Assembly (NCBI GenBank): GCA_964557855.1
Contig: CAZLBP010000001.1
Coordinates: 124,001 to 188,000, forward strand
DNA: 64,000 nt
Direction: 5' to 3'
Source: JAJRZL01 sp964557855
GTDB lineage: Bacteria > Zixibacteria > MSB-5A5 > GN15 > FEB-12
Of this stretch, positions 16,814 to 25,451 are shown piece by piece. Numbering within the stretch: the stretch's first letter is position 1; every line of letters starts with the position of its first letter. Below the pieces are notes generated by a model that was not told the origin of the DNA, did no database searches, and saw only the letters and a list, made by a program, of their open reading frames with translations. A program made the translations under genes and the position numbers.

Positions 16814-18076
16814 TTGCAAGTGAAGGTTGAATTAAAAGAACTGGAAGATCTGGGTCGGGAGTTGACGGTCGAAGTCGAGCCGGACCTGGTTAATGAAAAG
16901 CTGGATGCCCGTTATCAGGAGGTCCGCAAGGGAGTCACTATCAAGGGCTTCCGCAAGGGCAAGGCGCCCATGCACATGATCAAGTCCATGTACGAGAGCG
17001 AAGTACGGGCCGATGTGGCGGATGACGTGATCAAAGCCACCCTGCCTCAGGCGGTACAAGAAAAAGAACTCAGAGTAGCCGCCACTCCGGCGATAACAGC
17101 GCTGGACTACAGGGACAACGGCGGCATTACTTATACGGCCAAACTGGAAGTCTTTCCGGAAATCGAAACGGTCACGACCGACGGTCTGAAAGTAACTACG
17201 CGCGAAATAGAGGTTGCGGACGAAGAAGTCGAAGAAGCCATAGAATCAATCCGGAAAACCGCAGCCGACCGTCGCGAGGTCAACCGGGAAGTGCGTGCCG
17301 GCGACGTCGTCGTAGTCGATCTGAAGAAGATCTATGACCCGCAATTGTTGTTGACGGAAGACTCGTTTCCGGAATCGGTCATCGACCTCGATCATCCTCA
17401 TACGCTACAGGTATTCAAAGATCAACTCCCCGGTATGAAAGCCGGAGAGAAGAAGGAACTGGAAGTAAACTACCACAAGAACTACTCTGAGCCGAGATTC
17501 GCGGGCGCTACCATAACCTATGAAGTTGCGGTGACATCGGTTCAGGAACAGATTCTACCGGAATTCGATGATCATTTTGCGAAGGCGACTCAGCAGGCGG
17601 AGACGGCTCTCGAGCTGCGGATGAAGATTCGAAAAAACATCCAGGAGCAGAAGAAGGATGAGCTCCGCCGGATGCAGAAGAATGAGATCGTCAGGCAGAT
17701 CTGTGAGAACAACAAAGTTCCCATCCCCAACGGCCTGGTAAACGAGTATCTCGACGGCATGATAGAGGATATAAAACGGAGCAACCCCGGCCTGGATGAA
17801 GCCGAAGCCCGCAACAGCTACCAAGGCGTGGCCGTCAACACGCTGCGCTGGAACCTGTTGTATCATAAGCTGGCCCAACAGGAGAGAATTGAAGTTTTGC
17901 CCGCCGATACCGAAAATGCGATAAAGAGATTCGCCGAGAACTATAATATGACGATGGAACAGGCCAAGGATGCTCTGCAGAAATCGGGTCGCGTAACATC
18001 AATTCGAGATACTATACTCGAGCAGAAAGTGTTTGAATTTCTGCTGAATAAGGCGGAGGTCGTGAAATCCGGTTGA
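16814..18076 (+). CDS. tig: Trigger factor, ribosome-associated chaperone
   Basis: A 420-residue peptidyl-prolyl isomerase/chaperone that binds nascent chains at the ribosome exit tunnel. The ribosome-binding loop is visible as IKGFRKGKAPMHMIKSMYE (family signature GFRxGKxP). The central PPIase-like segment (residues ~150-245) is present, with a shortened FKBP-like core (GDVVVVDLKKIYDP...), followed by the helical C-terminal chaperone domain. The TTG start at 16814 is chosen because AGGA (16802-16805) is spaced eight bases upstream and the product begins MQVKVE, like the family; GTG 16820 is the alternative. First gene of tig-clpP-clpX, 46 bp after tRNA-Leu. Confidence 0.95.
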   Translation: MQVKVELKELEDLGRELTVEVEPDLVNEKLDARYQEVRKGVTIKGFRKGKAPMHMIKSMYESEVRADVADDVIKATLPQAVQEKELRVAATPAITALDYRDNGGITYTAKLEVFPEIETVTTDGLKVTTREIEVADEEVEEAIESIRKTAADRREVNREVRAGDVVVVDLKKIYDPQLLLTEDSFPESVIDLDHPHTLQVFKDQLPGMKAGEKKELEVNYHKNYSEPRFAGATITYEVAVTSVQEQILPEFDDHFAKATQQAETALELRMKIRKNIQEQKKDELRRMQKNEIVRQICENNKVPIPNGLVNEYLDGMIEDIKRSNPGLDEAEARNSYQGVAVNTLRWNLLYHKLAQQERIEVLPADTENAIKRFAENYNMTMEQAKDALQKSGRVTSIRDTILEQKVFEFLLNKAEVVKSG

Positions 18077-18124
18077 GGTAATCTGAGTATAAAGAAAACG
18101 AAGGATACAGAAGAGAAGGATCTT

Positions 18125-18739
18125 ATGGACGACAAAATTCTCGATAACTACCTGGTACCCATGGTGGTTGAGCAGACCGGCCGTGGCGAACGAGCATACG
18201 ACATTTTTTCCAGGCTGCTCAAGGATCGCATCATTTTCATCGGATCCCCGATCGACGACAACGTCGCTAATCTGGTTATAGCCCAGATGTTATTTCTTGA
18301 AGCAGAAGACCCGGAGAAAGACATACACATCTATCTGAATTCACCCGGTGGTTCTGTCACGTCCGGGATGGCTATTTACGACACCATGCAGTTCATCAAG
18401 CCGGACGTGGCCACGACCTGCATGGGCATCGCGGCATCGATGGGCGCCTTCCTGCTGGCGGCCGGCACCAAAGGCAAACGAGCCGGACTACCCAACAGTC
18501 GGATTATGATTCACCAGCCGATGGCGGGAACCCAGGGGCAGGTATCCGACATCGTTATTATGACGGAAGAATTCAACAGGACAAAAAAGCGCCTCAATGA
18601 ACTGCTGGTGAAACATACGGGCCAGAAGCTGGAACGAATTGAAAAAGACACCGACCGCAACTATTTCATGTCGGCCGAGGAGGCGCAGAAATACGGTATT
18701 GTGGACAAAGTTTATGAAAACAAACGGGAGGAGAAGTAG
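18125..18739 (+). CDS. clpP: ATP-dependent Clp protease proteolytic subunit ClpP
   Basis: A 204-residue serine protease that forms the double-heptameric Clp chamber. Catalytic Ser105 (GIAASMGAF) and His130 (RIMIHQPMAG) are present, and the catalytic Asp lies in the KDTDRNYFMSAEEA segment. IFIGSPIDDNVANLVIAQMLFLE and IHIYLNSPGGSVTSGMAIYDTMQ are typical. Length is standard, without a long propeptide. Start ATG 18125 follows GAGAAGGA. It lies 48 bp after tig and 66 bp before clpX, a conserved operon order, so it works with ClpX in cytoplasmic regulated proteolysis. Confidence 0.97.
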   Translation: MDDKILDNYLVPMVVEQTGRGERAYDIFSRLLKDRIIFIGSPIDDNVANLVIAQMLFLEAEDPEKDIHIYLNSPGGSVTSGMAIYDTMQFIKPDVATTCMGIAASMGAFLLAAGTKGKRAGLPNSRIMIHQPMAGTQGQVSDIVIMTEEFNRTKKRLNELLVKHTGQKLERIEKDTDRNYFMSAEEAQKYGIVDKVYENKREEK

Positions 18740-18805
18740 CCGGTAGTTCTTCCGGCTAGCAGCCCAGGATCGGCGCCGGGTTCGATCTGACATTATCGGG
18801 AGCAT

Positions 18806-20089
18806 ATGAGTAACAAATCCAAGCCACCACGCAATTCACAACGCTGTTCATTCTGCGGCAAACCGGCCAGTCAGGTGAAACGGCTTATTTCAGGGTATGA
18901 GTCATACATCTGTAACGAGTGTGTCGAGTTATGTAATGACCTGTTGAATTCGGTTCCGGAAAAACAGGTTCCGGATAAGATTGCACAAATCCCCCCTCCG
19001 GCTGAGATCAAGAACTTTCTTGATCAATATGTGATCGGCCAGGAAATCGCCAAGAAGACAGTCGCTGTGGCTGTCTATAATCACTATAAGCGAGTCAACA
19101 CGGAGATCGCCGGACGCCGGTCGAGAGGAGTCGGGCGTGAGAACGATGACGTGGAGCTCGAGAAATCCAACATCCTCTTGCTGGGCCCGACCGGGACCGG
19201 CAAGACGCTGCTGGCGCGTACGCTCGCGAATTTCCTCAAAGTACCGTTTACGATCGCCGACGCGACCGTTCTGACGGAGGCCGGCTACGTTGGTGAGGAC
19301 GTGGAAAATATTCTGGTGAGGCTGTTTCAGGCGGCTGACTATAATCCGCAGGCGACTGAGCGCGGCATCATCTACATCGATGAGATTGACAAGATCGCCC
19401 GCAAAGAAGGTAACCCCTCGATTACCCGCGATGTCTCGGGGGAAGGCGTGCAACAGGGACTGCTCAAGATACTTGAAGGTACGGTCGCGAATATCCCCCC
19501 CAAAGGCGGCCGCAAACATCCGGAACAGTCGTTCGTACAGATCAACACCACCAACATCCTGTTCATCTGTGGCGGTGCATTTGATGGACTGGAGAGAATC
19601 ATAGCTCGTCGTATAGGTAAGAACCAGGTGGGGTTTGACGCCGAGAAGACATACGTCAATAAAGAGGCCCCGGAAATCCTGGACAGTGTCATGCCGTCCG
19701 ATCTCATCAGTTACGGTTTGATTCCTGAGATGGTCGGGCGACTCCCGGTGACGGCTGGTCTGCGTCCACTGGATGAAGCGGCACTACTCAGTATTCTTAC
19801 CGAGCCGAAAAACGCTCTTACGAAGCAGTACGCCAAATTGCTGGAGACGGAAGGTGTTGAACTCGAGTTCGAGACCGGAGCCCTGAAGGCTGCTGTTAAG
19901 ATCGCCCAGGAGCGCAAAACGGGCGCCAGAGCGTTACGCTCGATTCTGGAAAAAGCGATGCTGGATATCATGTACGAGGTACCTTCCAAACCGGAGATAG
20001 CGCAGGTTGTCATTACCGCGAAGACAATCACTGCAGGTGCGAAACCGCGCATCCGTACGCATGCCCAGAAGAAAAAGAAAGCGGGCTGA
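18806..20089 (+). CDS. clpX: ATP-dependent Clp protease ATP-binding subunit ClpX
   Basis: A 427-residue AAA+ unfoldase that recognises tagged substrates and feeds ClpP. The N-terminal C4 zinc-binding domain is CSFCGK...CNECVELC (residues ~12-40). Walker A is LLGPTGTGKT, Walker B IIYIDEIDKIARK, sensor-1 region NILFICGGAFDGLE, and the ClpP-docking IGF-like loop is represented by the IGKNQVGFDAE region. The C-terminal sensor-2 ends ARALRSILEKAMLDIMYE. Length and order are standard. The start ATG 18806 is preceded by a CGGGAG. Last gene of tig-clpP-clpX. Confidence 0.97.
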   Translation: MSNKSKPPRNSQRCSFCGKPASQVKRLISGYESYICNECVELCNDLLNSVPEKQVPDKIAQIPPPAEIKNFLDQYVIGQEIAKKTVAVAVYNHYKRVNTEIAGRRSRGVGRENDDVELEKSNILLLGPTGTGKTLLARTLANFLKVPFTIADATVLTEAGYVGEDVENILVRLFQAADYNPQATERGIIYIDEIDKIARKEGNPSITRDVSGEGVQQGLLKILEGTVANIPPKGGRKHPEQSFVQINTTNILFICGGAFDGLERIIARRIGKNQVGFDAEKTYVNKEAPEILDSVMPSDLISYGLIPEMVGRLPVTAGLRPLDEAALLSILTEPKNALTKQYAKLLETEGVELEFETGALKAAVKIAQERKTGARALRSILEKAMLDIMYEVPSKPEIAQVVITAKTITAGAKPRIRTHAQKKKKAG

Positions 20090-20259
20090 ACCGGGCTCCG
20101 CCCCCTGATCTTGTCCTTCGAACAGAGTCTGCAGTCGGTTTGCGGCTGGGAGTGTCCCGGAGCTCTAAGTTGTTTTCCGGTAGTGGCTTTTACCGTAGAT
20201 CCAATTAAGAATCAATACTCTCTGCACAGTTGCCGATAGTAATGTCGGGAGACTTTGCT

Positions 20260-20799
20260 GTGCAGCATGCAAGAGAACTTATATTGTTGTGTCTCGTTGT
20301 GTTAGCGGCGAACTGCCGTCAGGCCAAAGACAACGATGAGGAACATACCTCCGTTCCCCCGATTGTGGACACGTTGAGAACTGTATTCTATGATATCAGA
20401 GATGCGGTCAGATACAACAAGCCGGACCGGTTTTTCTCTTATCTCGATCCGGATGAATACCAGAATCTGCAGCAGCTGGCAACATCTCGCGGCTACACGT
20501 CGCTGGCGTCCTACATCAATCGACAATTCAGGAACTGGCCGGACCCCGATACGTTGTCGCTGCACGAGATTAAGCGTTCAGGCGATCTTATCAGACTGGC
20601 CTTCGCGGGAGCAGCCAGACTGACTCGTTCCGACGAAAGACGTCTTCGGTATACGTTCTTTTTGTTCAGGAAACAAGATGAGCAATGGAAACTGGTCGCC
20701 ATGAGTGACCTGGAGACTCCGCGCATAGATCCGTACGGCAATGAAATGACTTTTCATGAAACCGACCTGCCGTCCAAATTGCGCTTTCCAAGACAGTAG
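20260..20799 (+). CDS. Small putative lipoprotein, unknown function
   Basis: A 179-residue exported protein not assigned to a family. GTG 20260 is preferred: GGGAG at 20247-20251 is eight bases upstream and the product begins with a short signal (HARELILLCLVVLAANC). The lipobox has Asn before Cys, which is unusual, so lipidation is uncertain. ATG 20242 in frame is the alternative. The mature part is a single soluble domain: VVDTLR..FYDIRDAVRYNKPDRFFSYLDPDEY, then IRLAFAGAARLTRSDERRLRYTFFLFRKQDEQWKLVAMSDLE, which resembles NTF2-like or SnoaL-type proteins that sense or carry ligands (weak inference). Monocistronic between clpX and a repeat-rich spacer. Confidence 0.7.
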   Translation: MQHARELILLCLVVLAANCRQAKDNDEEHTSVPPIVDTLRTVFYDIRDAVRYNKPDRFFSYLDPDEYQNLQQLATSRGYTSLASYINRQFRNWPDPDTLSLHEIKRSGDLIRLAFAGAARLTRSDERRLRYTFFLFRKQDEQWKLVAMSDLETPRIDPYGNEMTFHETDLPSKLRFPRQ

Positions 20800-20984
20800 G
20801 GTACCGCTGGAAACCGTTGCCATGTCATAGCGAGTAGCGCAGCGACGAAGCTGTCTCTTTGTAGTGTCTGGCGGGAGCAGTATCACTGGAGTTCGTAATG
20901 ACCTGCTGCTCCTATTCCCCAACGAGTTACGCGTCGAATCACAACCCAGCTGATGCGGGCTAAGGACCCGACCCAACAGTAACC

Positions 20985-21060
20985 GGGGTTTTCAAGTGGC
21001 CCGAAGGCCGGAGTCCATTTTCCTTGGAAGGGGGAGTGGATTCCTGCCTTCGCAGGAATG
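20985..21060. repeat. VIPAKAGIQ-type dispersed palindromic repeat
   Basis: The sequence GGAGTGGATTCCTGCCTTC followed by GCAGGAATGACAG contains a perfect 8-bp hairpin (ATTCCTGC 21040-21047, GCAGGAAT 21052-21059, loop CTTC). Read on the minus strand it gives VIPAKAGIHSPF, the hallmark of an extragenic repeat known from many bacterial genomes. It is not a gene. Copy number elsewhere cannot be judged from one window. Confidence 0.75.
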
Positions 21061-21154
21061 ACAGATGAGAGATAGGAATGACAGACAGGAAATAGGAGTG
21101 ACAGGTAAGTGATAGGAGTTACGGGTAGGAGATTGGAGTGACAGGTCCAGGTCA
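21055..21154. repeat. Five degenerate 20-bp tandem repeats
   Basis: Units start at 21055, 21075, 21095, 21115 and 21135, each beginning GGARTGACAG (fourth unit GGAGTTACGG) with variable A/G-rich remainder and a GATA-like end. The first unit overlaps the right arm of the palindromic element, so the array looks seeded by its tail. Spacing is exactly 20 bp with no indels. Confidence 0.8.
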
Positions 21155-21343
21155 CCCTGAGTGGAATCGCCTGGTGAACTATCATAACTGTTCAATAGGC
21201 ACACAACCAATTCAGGAATTCACGAATATTCCAGGCCAGCCCTGGCGAGGGTCTCGGTTTCTGCGTTCCGGTTCCCCGCAAGATTTCAATTACTCTTGTT
21301 GGTTCGTTATCCTATATTCCCATAAAAAAGCGGGAAAAAAACC

Positions 21344-21685
21344 ATGTCGGACAAGGTACAAAGGTTTAGAGAAGAACGAGAGAGACTGAACGAAGTCGTC
21401 CTGGCTCGCGAGAACCTTGAAATCAAGCGCTTCTTTGCTCTCGACTCGGCGGTCTATCGTGACGGAGCACTTGACGCCAAGACCAAGGAGTTGTTAGGCT
21501 TGGCGGCCTCACTGGTACTCCGCTGTGACGATTGTATCGCCTATCATGTTATCCGGGCCAGGGAGATGGGGACCAGCGACACGGAGTTCGATGATGTTAT
21601 GTCAATTGGTTTGGTTGTCGGCGGATCGATTACGATTCCTCACGTGCGTCGCGCCGCCGATCTCTGGAAGGAGATGAACAGTTGA
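21344..21685 (+). CDS. Carboxymuconolactone decarboxylase/AhpD-like protein
   Basis: A 113-residue alkylhydroperoxidase-like protein. The family core is AKTKELLGLAASLVLRCDDCIAYHVIRAREMG, with the CxxC (Cys-Asp-Asp-Cys) and the downstream His of the AhpD active site, followed by the helical DVMSIGLVVGGSITIPHVRRAADL. Likely a small thiol oxidoreductase or detoxifying protein. ATG 21344 lies after an A-rich tract (GCGGGAAAAAAACC). Its stop overlaps the TTG start of the next gene by four bases, so both are probably translated together. Confidence 0.9.
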   Translation: MSDKVQRFREERERLNEVVLARENLEIKRFFALDSAVYRDGALDAKTKELLGLAASLVLRCDDCIAYHVIRAREMGTSDTEFDDVMSIGLVVGGSITIPHVRRAADLWKEMNS

Positions 21686-22557
21686 AAACCACGTTAGCTT
21701 TATATCTTGCCGTAACTTGTGCTTGTGTCGTTGCCGAGACATCGGCCGATACGATTCCCAAAGACGGAATCGTAGCCTGGTATCATCAGCACTACCCTTT
21801 CATCAGCATGACCGATTCTATCTATACTGTGGAATCGGAGTTCAGGTTTCCGGAAAGCTTCACCAGACCTGATTCTTCTGAACTGAACCACTATCAGAAC
21901 TGGGTGGCTCACCTGCCTCTCTGGCACCGGTACAAGTCGGTCGGAATATGGAAAGGGGGGAAGGCTTATGAGTTTGGTGAGGTCTCGCGGGTGGTGCATA
22001 TACCGTGGCGGGGACCCGTATTTACCGATGTCGGCTTTCCACTTCTCTTCCTGGCAGAATATCTGCGCTACCGCAACCGTGAGCCGGAATTGACGATTGT
22101 CCCTCGCGCCGGTGATACGCTTGACTATATAACGTGGCTGGAGAGCAAACTGGTACGCGACGGAAGGGGGCACGTCAAGTTCATTCCGGGTGAGAAACGT
22201 GACACCAGCGTCTACGAATACTATCAGTTTTTGAGCGCCGCCATGAGAAACAGCACCTATGCCAGCCTGGCTGCCAACTGTGATTCACTAAGCGTTGCCG
22301 AACTGGCGCCTGGCGACATGTTGATCGGCCATGATGAAAAGGGACGACACGGTTGTGCGTACGTGATTCTCAACGTAGTGCAAAACAAGGCGGATGAAAG
22401 GTGCTTCATTGTCGGTACCGGCTGTGTCGAGGCCTGCGATTTTCACATTCCCCTGTTCGGTTCTGACCGGGATTACCCATGGATTGCGGCGGAGGAGCTC
22501 GAGCAGTTAGCTGCCTCGTATCCGCAGAAGGGTTTCTTTCGCTTCAAGATACGCTAG
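21682..22557 (+). CDS. Exported DUF4846-like protein
   Basis: A 291-residue exported protein. The TTG start at 21682 overlaps the upstream stop (TTGA) and is supported by AAGGAG eight bases before it. Signal peptide ends near TSA-DTI. The sequence follows the DUF4846 pattern: FTRPDSSELNHYQNWVAHLPL near the start, WRGPVFTDVGFPLLFLAEYLRYR in the middle, then YQFLSAAMRNSTYASLAANCD and PGDMLIGHDEKGRHGCAYVILNVV near the end. The family is uncharacterised; the conserved His and Cys residues near the end suggest a papain-like/NlpC-type fold, which I only infer. Co-translation with an AhpD-like protein is notable. Confidence 0.65.
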   Translation: MKTTLALYLAVTCACVVAETSADTIPKDGIVAWYHQHYPFISMTDSIYTVESEFRFPESFTRPDSSELNHYQNWVAHLPLWHRYKSVGIWKGGKAYEFGEVSRVVHIPWRGPVFTDVGFPLLFLAEYLRYRNREPELTIVPRAGDTLDYITWLESKLVRDGRGHVKFIPGEKRDTSVYEYYQFLSAAMRNSTYASLAANCDSLSVAELAPGDMLIGHDEKGRHGCAYVILNVVQNKADERCFIVGTGCVEACDFHIPLFGSDRDYPWIAAEELEQLAASYPQKGFFRFKIR

Positions 22558-22638
22558 AGGCAACCGGTTCGCAGCCGGCGCCGGAGAAAAAGCTGTACAA
22601 AAGGAACCCGCTGTTTCATAATTCAATTCGAGTTTGTA

Positions 22639-23841
22639 ATGAATCAAGAGCCTGTCAACTACACCGAACTGGTCAGTCTGGCCGGGAAAACACACGACAG
22701 GCTGATATCAATCCGTCGATATCTGCATCAACATCCGGAACTTTCTTTTCAGGAAGTGAACACTACCTCCTATTTGCGGGACAAGCTGGCGGGTCTGGGA
22801 CTGGTATTCATGCCGTTGCATATGGAAACGGGTGTTCTGGCTGAATTGCGAGGTGATAAACCGGGTCCTACGGTCGCCATTCGGAGCGACATTGATGCCC
22901 TGCCGATCACCGAACAGACGGAGCTACCGTTTAAATCACAAAAGCCCGGCCTGATGCACGCCTGCGGACATGATATGCACATGGCGACTGTCCTCGGTGC
23001 GGCCATGCTTCTGTCGGCCTACAAAAATCAACTGGCGGGTAGTGTCCGCTTCATCTTCCAGCCGGCCGAGGAACTGCCGCCGGGCGGCGCGCGACCCATG
23101 ATCGAGAACGGGGCCCTGGATGGTGTTATGGGCATATTCGGACTGCATGTCGATCCTCATCTGCCGACGGGCAAGATCAGTGTTCGGGACGGTGTCACGA
23201 TGGCCTCAGTGATCGACTTTGATCTGACAATCCAAGGACAAAGCGGACACGCGGCGCGACCACACAACTCAGTCGATGCCATAGCCACGGCGGCGGAAGT
23301 TATCGATTCTCTTCAGAAGGTGGTGTCTCGGGAAATCGACCCCATGTCGCCGGCGGTTATCACCTTCGGCAAGATCGAAGGCGGCACGGCCAGGAACGTG
23401 ATTGCCGATCACGTCTCATTGTATGGAACGGCTCGAGCGTTGTCGTCAAAGGCATCCGGTCAACTCCCTCGGTTAATCAAACGCACGGCGTCCGGCGTAT
23501 GTAAGGCGCGCGGCGCCAAAATGGAGATGTCAATTGGAGCGCGCTATCCGCTTTTGAAGAACCACTCCAGGGCCAATCGGCTCCTGGTGCGGAATTACCA
23601 GCGTCTCTTCGGTCACGGCAAAGTCGAGGAGACCGGCCGGATGCTGGGCGGAGAGGATTTCGCCTGCTATCTGGAAAAAGTCCCCGGCGCCATGTTCCGT
23701 TTAGGGGTTATGAATAAGAAACTCAAAGCCGACAAACCGTGGCACTCTCCCCAATTCATTGTTGACGAGCAAGCCATCGTTTACGGCGTCGCCTTGCTTG
23801 CCTCGGCAGCAATTGATCTTCTCACCAACGGATGGAAATGA
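22639..23841 (+). CDS. M20-family amidohydrolase (N-acyl amino acid amidohydrolase/hippurate hydrolase type)
   Basis: A 400-residue cytoplasmic metallohydrolase of the M20D group that cleaves N-acyl groups from amino acids or related amides. Visible landmarks: RRYLHQHPELSFQE, AIRSDIDALPI, the metal site HACGHDMHMATVLGAA, FQPAEE, GLHVDP, and the dimerisation-domain QGQSGHAARPHNSVDAI; the late metal ligand region is MLGGEDFACYL. All expected ligands are present. Start ATG 22639; upstream is AT-rich with weak ribosome binding site. Its end overlaps the propeller gene by 10 nt, suggesting co-translation. Physiological substrate unknown. Confidence 0.93.
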   Translation: MNQEPVNYTELVSLAGKTHDRLISIRRYLHQHPELSFQEVNTTSYLRDKLAGLGLVFMPLHMETGVLAELRGDKPGPTVAIRSDIDALPITEQTELPFKSQKPGLMHACGHDMHMATVLGAAMLLSAYKNQLAGSVRFIFQPAEELPPGGARPMIENGALDGVMGIFGLHVDPHLPTGKISVRDGVTMASVIDFDLTIQGQSGHAARPHNSVDAIATAAEVIDSLQKVVSREIDPMSPAVITFGKIEGGTARNVIADHVSLYGTARALSSKASGQLPRLIKRTASGVCKARGAKMEMSIGARYPLLKNHSRANRLLVRNYQRLFGHGKVEETGRMLGGEDFACYLEKVPGAMFRLGVMNKKLKADKPWHSPQFIVDEQAIVYGVALLASAAIDLLTNGWK

Positions 23842-25325
23842 AATACGCGCTCCCACCCCTAAAACTCTGCGTCATGATAATGTTGAGTCTGCCATGGTCA
23901 GGAGGAACTGCTTCCGCTCAGTTCCTGGAAGACCAGGCCGTGACTTATGCCGATTTCAACTACGTCATTGACATCACAGCCTCCATGTCCCGGGTGTATT
24001 TCGCCACGGACAATGGCGTTATCAGGTATAATAAGACTCGCAATGAGTGGGAGGAACCTTTGACCGGAACGCCCGGCCTGGACCATCGGGATATCCAGCG
24101 GATCTGGGTCGACCACTTTGATCAGGAACTTTTTGCGCAAACCTCACTGGGCTTGTACGAGTTCGACTTTCTCTTTCAGTCCTGGACGGCCAGGTCATCG
24201 GTGCCGAATCTCAACAACCAGGGACGCCATATCAAACCGCCACAGGTCATGTATGCTCCTCCGGGATTCAACTACGACGGCGGGGACGGCCGACTCATCG
24301 ACCGGTGGGGTCGGTACTTTCTGTTAAACGATGTTCTGGATGACGGCTCCGGGCGACTCTGGATCGGTACCTGGGGCTACGGCGCCCTGGAAGCGGGCGC
24401 CGCATCGCATCGCCTGGAACTCCTGCCGTTTGGGCTGCTCCAGAATCGAGTCAATGCCATCTATATGGACGGCGGTACGCTGCTCGTATCGGGGGCGGTA
24501 TTCAATGATGTTCGTACCGGATTATCCATTTTTGATCTGGAGGCCAACAGTTTTGCCTACATAGAGTCCGGAGTGGAGCGAGATTTCCCGGCCGTTGACA
24601 TCAACTGTATCTTCGCCGACAGCTCGTCTTTGTATGTCGGTACGCCGGTCGGTCTGCTTGTGCTCGAACGCAAGAGTCGCCTAGTCAACCAACGTATCGA
24701 TGATAGAAACGGTCTTCCACATGACAATGTCCTGAGTCTGGAAGTGGTTGGTGATCGTATGTTTGTGGGCACCGCCGGCGGTCTGGGTATCGTGCAAACA
24801 GACAATGATTCCGTCTACAGTATTCACCCGACACAGTTTGCCAACGAAATCATCTATGACCTGGAGCAGGTCGATTCGACCGTCTGGATATCATCGAGTG
24901 CCGGCGCCTACCGCTTCAAGCTGGAATCGGGTAAATTGCAAAGATTTCAGGATCCCGAGCAGGTATTGTTCGGAGACGTGTACGACATCGAGCGGCATGA
25001 CTCCCTGATCTGGTTTCTGTCACGTGACGGCCTTGTCCAACTCAATATGAACTCCGGCGGTTCCCAGTCTTTTCACCACGTGACCGAGAGATTATTCCCC
25101 AATGCATTGGCGGTCAACGATACGATCGCGGTCGTGGGCTCGGACAAAGGCATAACAATCCTGTTTCACGCGAATTCGGCCCCGTTTACCCGAGACTTCA
25201 CGACAGACGACGGCTTGTCATCCAATTACGTATACTCGTTGGAATTTGACGGCGACTACTTGTGGATCGGGTCCGACCGGGGATTGACCCGTTTCCTCTG
25301 GAACAACCCCCGGCGAGTTGATTAG
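23832..25325 (+). CDS. Exported beta-propeller protein (two-component-regulator propeller type repeats)
   Basis: A 497-residue protein with a signal peptide (LKLCVMIMLSLPWSGGTASA-QFL). It consists of repeated blades with motifs such as VYFATDNGVIRYNKTRNEW, LWIGTWGYGALE, LYVGTPVGLLVLE, MFVGTAGGLGIVQ, VWISSSAGAYRF and LWIGSDRGLTRF. These are the WIGT..GL repeats of the propeller found in hybrid two-component sensors, but here there is no kinase or membrane segment, so it is a free periplasmic or surface propeller. ATG 23832 overlaps the M20 gene; an in-frame ATG at 23838 is equally possible. Ligand unknown. Confidence 0.85.
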   Translation: MEMKYALPPLKLCVMIMLSLPWSGGTASAQFLEDQAVTYADFNYVIDITASMSRVYFATDNGVIRYNKTRNEWEEPLTGTPGLDHRDIQRIWVDHFDQELFAQTSLGLYEFDFLFQSWTARSSVPNLNNQGRHIKPPQVMYAPPGFNYDGGDGRLIDRWGRYFLLNDVLDDGSGRLWIGTWGYGALEAGAASHRLELLPFGLLQNRVNAIYMDGGTLLVSGAVFNDVRTGLSIFDLEANSFAYIESGVERDFPAVDINCIFADSSSLYVGTPVGLLVLERKSRLVNQRIDDRNGLPHDNVLSLEVVGDRMFVGTAGGLGIVQTDNDSVYSIHPTQFANEIIYDLEQVDSTVWISSSAGAYRFKLESGKLQRFQDPEQVLFGDVYDIERHDSLIWFLSRDGLVQLNMNSGGSQSFHHVTERLFPNALAVNDTIAVVGSDKGITILFHANSAPFTRDFTTDDGLSSNYVYSLEFDGDYLWIGSDRGLTRFLWNNPRRVD

Positions 25326-25451
25326 CCATATTGCAGGTGGAGCGAATCTTCCGGCAGCGATTACCGGTTGCCTGACATACGGAGATATGTTACTATCGAG
25401 TAAAGGAAGGTCCGGCAACAGGATGGATCGGCTATGGCCGGCAGGAACGGT

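Larger units (their letters stand above)
20800..21343. other. Repeat-rich intergenic region
   Basis: This 544-bp gap contains a VIPAKAGIQ-type palindromic element (about 20985-21060) and five 20-bp tandem units (21055-21154). No gene is supported in the rest; short frames reading VIPAKAGIH or CEGRNP on the minus strand are the well-known spurious translations of such elements. Confidence 0.7.

Noticed and set aside
20883..21210. Minus-strand frames reading VIPAKAGIH and CEGRNP
   Set aside because: These are classic false peptides of an extragenic palindromic repeat, not proteins.
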